Shown here one piece after another: positions 62,587 through 64,000 of a stretch of DNA of 64,000 nt. Source of the DNA: a virus. The stretch covers positions 163,697 through 227,696 of the IMG/VR virus record IMGVR_UViG_3300026512_000002; one strand, written 5' to 3'. Both the position numbers and the translations under genes were made by a program. The notes under the pieces were generated by a model. It saw only the letters and a list, made by a program, of their open reading frames with translations, did no database searches and was not told the DNA's origin. Numbering within the stretch: the stretch's first letter is position 1; each line of letters begins with the position of its first letter.

Positions 62587-62598
62587 TATACTGTTGTT
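62587..62598 (-). promoter_or_regulatory. AACA-N6-TA late-type promoter for the spike unit
   Basis: Minus-strand AACA-ACAGTA-TA, 27 bases before the ATG at 62571 and 16 bases after a terminator. Confidence 0.55.
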
Positions 62599-62613
62599 GA
62601 AGCCAAGGTTTTT

Positions 62614-62655
62614 AAAAAAAAAGTGTATGCGAATATATTTATACACATACACTTT
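62614..62655 (-). terminator. Rho-independent terminator before the spike unit
   Basis: Minus-strand AAAGTGTATG pairs with CATACACTTT around a 16-base loop, followed by a T-run. It ends the unit of the 62664 membrane protein. Confidence 0.9.
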
Positions 62656-62663
62656 CATTTATG

Positions 62664-62831
62664 TTAGTTTAAATAAGACATTATCATATACACAAACATA
62701 TATGATATAAATGTTATACTGCCAAATATAACCCAGTCTTTTAAAAAGCTTATAACAATACTTTTTTTGCTACGTTTGTACACTGAGTATTTAAACCCAT
62801 TTGTTTTTTTTAAATCTTTTAGTGTTTTCAT
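62664..62831 (-). CDS. Small membrane protein, 55 aa
   Basis: Encodes MKTLKDLKKTNGFKYSVYKR then SKKSIVISFLKDWVIFGSIT and a hydrophobic C-terminus (FISYMFVYMIMSYLN) behind GGAGG. A basic N-terminal half of 25 residues and one transmembrane helix (about 33-51); positive residues would stay in the cytoplasm. Function unknown. It is followed 9 bases later by a strong terminator, which supports a real gene. Confidence 0.68.
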   Translation of the reverse strand: MKTLKDLKKTNGFKYSVYKRSKKSIVISFLKDWVIFGSITFISYMFVYMIMSYLN

Positions 62832-62968
62832 ATATACCTCCACACATATAAATCTTAATTGTAATCATAATATATATTTAAAACACATATAAAATTTTAA
62901 TATTTTTTTTTATAAAATGAGATATGTTATCCTGATACATTTGTACCCTCACATATGAAAACTTCTTT

Positions 62969-63379
62969 TTAAAATAAATCATCATATAATTTAAGAATTT
63001 TACCAATTTCAACATTATACATATCTAATAATTTATAGTATTCGAACACTGCTAATGTTATAAACTGTTCATCACCAGTGTTTTTATAAACATCAATATC
63101 GAAAACTATATTTATTAACATTTTAGGTATATTGTAATCCAATTTATCTAATTTAACAATATTGTTAATATAGTTAACTTTATTACATTTAATAATGTTT
63201 AATAAACCATGTCCAATATCAACGATTCTACCAATATCACTATAATTACTCTTTATAAAATATGTGCAATCAATAATAGGTTTATAGTATATTTCGCCTC
63301 TATTGACATTATCCGAACATATTTGACTGGTAAAAAATGTTTCCATTTTATTCTTATCAAAAAACTGTTTCCCTAACAT
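62969..63379 (-). CDS. Hypothetical protein, 136 aa
   Basis: Starts MLGKQFFDKNKMETFFTSQI behind GGAG. A mixed protein with three cysteines and a helical C-terminus (FEYYKLLDMYNVEIGKILKL). It matches no family known to me. It follows the VKEVEP-repeat gene by 13 bases on the same strand, so they are probably co-transcribed. Confidence 0.7.
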   Translation of the reverse strand: MLGKQFFDKNKMETFFTSQICSDNVNRGEIYYKPIIDCTYFIKSNYSDIGRIVDIGHGLLNIIKCNKVNYINNIVKLDKLDYNIPKMLINIVFDIDVYKNTGDEQFITLAVFEYYKLLDMYNVEIGKILKLYDDLF

Positions 63380-63392
63380 ATGCTACTCCACA

Positions 63393-64000
63393 TTACTCAC
63401 TTAGCAATTTATATATCATCCCAGCTTGACTTTTCACTAATTCCAACATCTCTGCATTTTTACATTTTTTAGTATCACTATTTGTAACTTTAAAATCAAT
63501 ATCACCATCATTATAATTCAATAATTCACAAACTAAATCATAGATATCGTTTCTATTAATAAATTTTATAAGATTTTGCATCTTTTTAGTTTTCTCAGTT
63601 AATGTTTTATGTGACATTTCACCTTCTATGTAAACATCTCCTTTAATAATAACCTTAACGCTAGCCTGTTCTTCAACTTCTTTAACAGGTTCAACTTCTT
63701 TAACAACTTTAACAGGTTCAACTTCTTTAACAGGTTCAACTTCTTTAACAACTTTAACAGGTTCAACTTCTTTAACAGGTTCAACTTCTTTAACAGGTTC
63801 AACTTCTTTAACAACTTTAACAGGTTCAACTTCTTTAACAACTTTAACAGGTTCAACTTCTTTAACAGGTTCAACTTCTTTAACAGGTTCAACTTCTTTA
63901 ACAACTTTAATAGGTTCGACTTCTTTAACAGGTTCAACTTCTTTAACAACTTTAATAGGTTCGACTTCTTTAACAGGTTCAACTTCTTTAACAACTTTAA
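63393..64000 (-). CDS. VKEVEP-repeat protein (5' end cut by window)
   Basis: One open frame enters from the right edge and ends at 63393. The visible N-terminal part is a Lys-Glu-Val-Pro repeat (VKEVEP with occasional VKV or PIK variants) of about 110 residues, then VKEVEEQASVKVIIKGDVYI and EGEMSHKTLTEK, and a helical C-terminal domain of about 70 residues (KKMQNLIKFINRNDIYDLVC). A short reading from 63617 would miss the repeat. The repeat resembles extended, rigid Pro/charged linkers of surface or periplasm-spanning proteins. The start and function are unknown. Confidence 0.72.
   Translation of the reverse strand, partial: KVVKEVEPVKEVEPIKVVKEVEPVKEVEPIKVVKEVEPVKEVEPVKEVEPVKVVKEVEPVKVVKEVEPVKEVEPVKEVEPVKVVKEVEPVKEVEPVKVVKEVEPVKEVEEQASVKVIIKGDVYIEGEMSHKTLTEKTKKMQNLIKFINRNDIYDLVCELLNYNDGDIDFKVTNSDTKKCKNAEMLELVKSQAGMIYKLLSE
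63672..64000 (-). repeat. 18-base tandem repeat encoding VKEVEP
   Basis: Minus-strand units of GTTAAAGAAGTTGAACCT with 9-base inserts (GTTAAAGTT) and a few substitutions continue to the window edge. A Leu/Lys-rich frame on this stretch (63626-63994) is a shadow. Confidence 0.85.

Noticed and set aside
63626-63994. A Leu/Lys-rich 122-residue frame at the right edge
   Set aside because: It is a shadow of the VKEVEP repeat; the true frame continues without a stop from 64000 to 63393 and includes the folded C-terminal domain.
1-64000. Recoded stop codons (for example TAG read as Gln, as in some large phages)
   Set aside because: TAG, TGA and TAA each end well-supported genes (for example at 13860, 16582 and 12203), followed by new ribosome sites.
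1-64000. tRNA or other structured RNA genes
   Set aside because: I saw no cloverleaf with the usual TTC-A loop and CCA-type end; all intergenic regions are short and AT-rich. A dedicated search would be decisive.

Overview
This is a 64 kb piece of a large, very AT-rich, tailed double-stranded DNA phage genome, probably a jumbo myovirus. The evidence is a T4-type portal, a gp5-like baseplate spike, a baseplate wedge-like protein, a 12.5 kb tape-measure gene ending in a peptidoglycan hydrolase, a phage family B DNA polymerase, dense packing on both strands and no bacterial housekeeping genes. TAA, TAG and TGA all end real genes, so the code is standard. Strong AGGAGG-type ribosome sites and low GC fit a phage of low-GC Gram-positive bacteria, but nothing here proves the host. 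Twelve transcription units start with AACA-N6-TA 27-48 bases before the start codon. That matches the late promoter known for Bacillus phage AR9 (PBS1 group), read by a phage-coded non-virion multisubunit RNA polymerase, so I infer a relative of that group. The polymerase genes themselves are not in this window.

Layout. 1-6851 (minus): helical, partly membrane-spanning or low-complexity proteins, probably internal virion proteins. 6937-7563: a small Asn-rich gene flanked by outward-facing 14 bp inverted repeats. 7668-16582 (plus): two baseplate/tail-type proteins, then helical proteins including a module present three times in two adjacent genes. 16583-19691 (minus): three more helical virion-type proteins. 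19858-27152 (plus): a metabolic and regulatory block with a FEN-like nuclease fold, an HD-Pnk end-healing enzyme, an antirepressor with a leader peptide, a dTMP-kinase-like protein, ThyX and a zinc-ribbon miniprotein. 27298-28208 (minus): two small genes, one a membrane protein. 28323-33751 (plus): membrane-anchored M23 peptidase, portal and small virion-type proteins. 33744-48055 (minus): tape measure and a tail hub-type protein. 48178-57539 (minus): RuvC-like resolvase, coiled-coil protein, DNA polymerase B in two genes whose order is reversed (C-terminal half first), a 1291-residue zinc-ribbon protein and a DUF4258/BrnT-like protein. 57830-59396 (plus): four small genes. 59393 to the end (minus): baseplate proteins including the spike, a small membrane protein, an unknown protein and a VKEVEP-repeat protein cut by the window edge.

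How it works together. Late units, each opened by an AACA-N6-TA site and often closed by a hairpin terminator directly before the next promoter, make the head portal, internal proteins, tail and baseplate. The 19.8-27.2 kb block lacks convincing AACA-N6-TA sites and carries nucleotide, RNA-repair and regulatory functions, so it is probably transcribed earlier. The most unusual items are the split and order-reversed polymerase, the promoter set, the triplicated module with conserved cysteine pairs, and the phage HD-Pnk next to a FEN-like protein that seems to have lost acidic residues.
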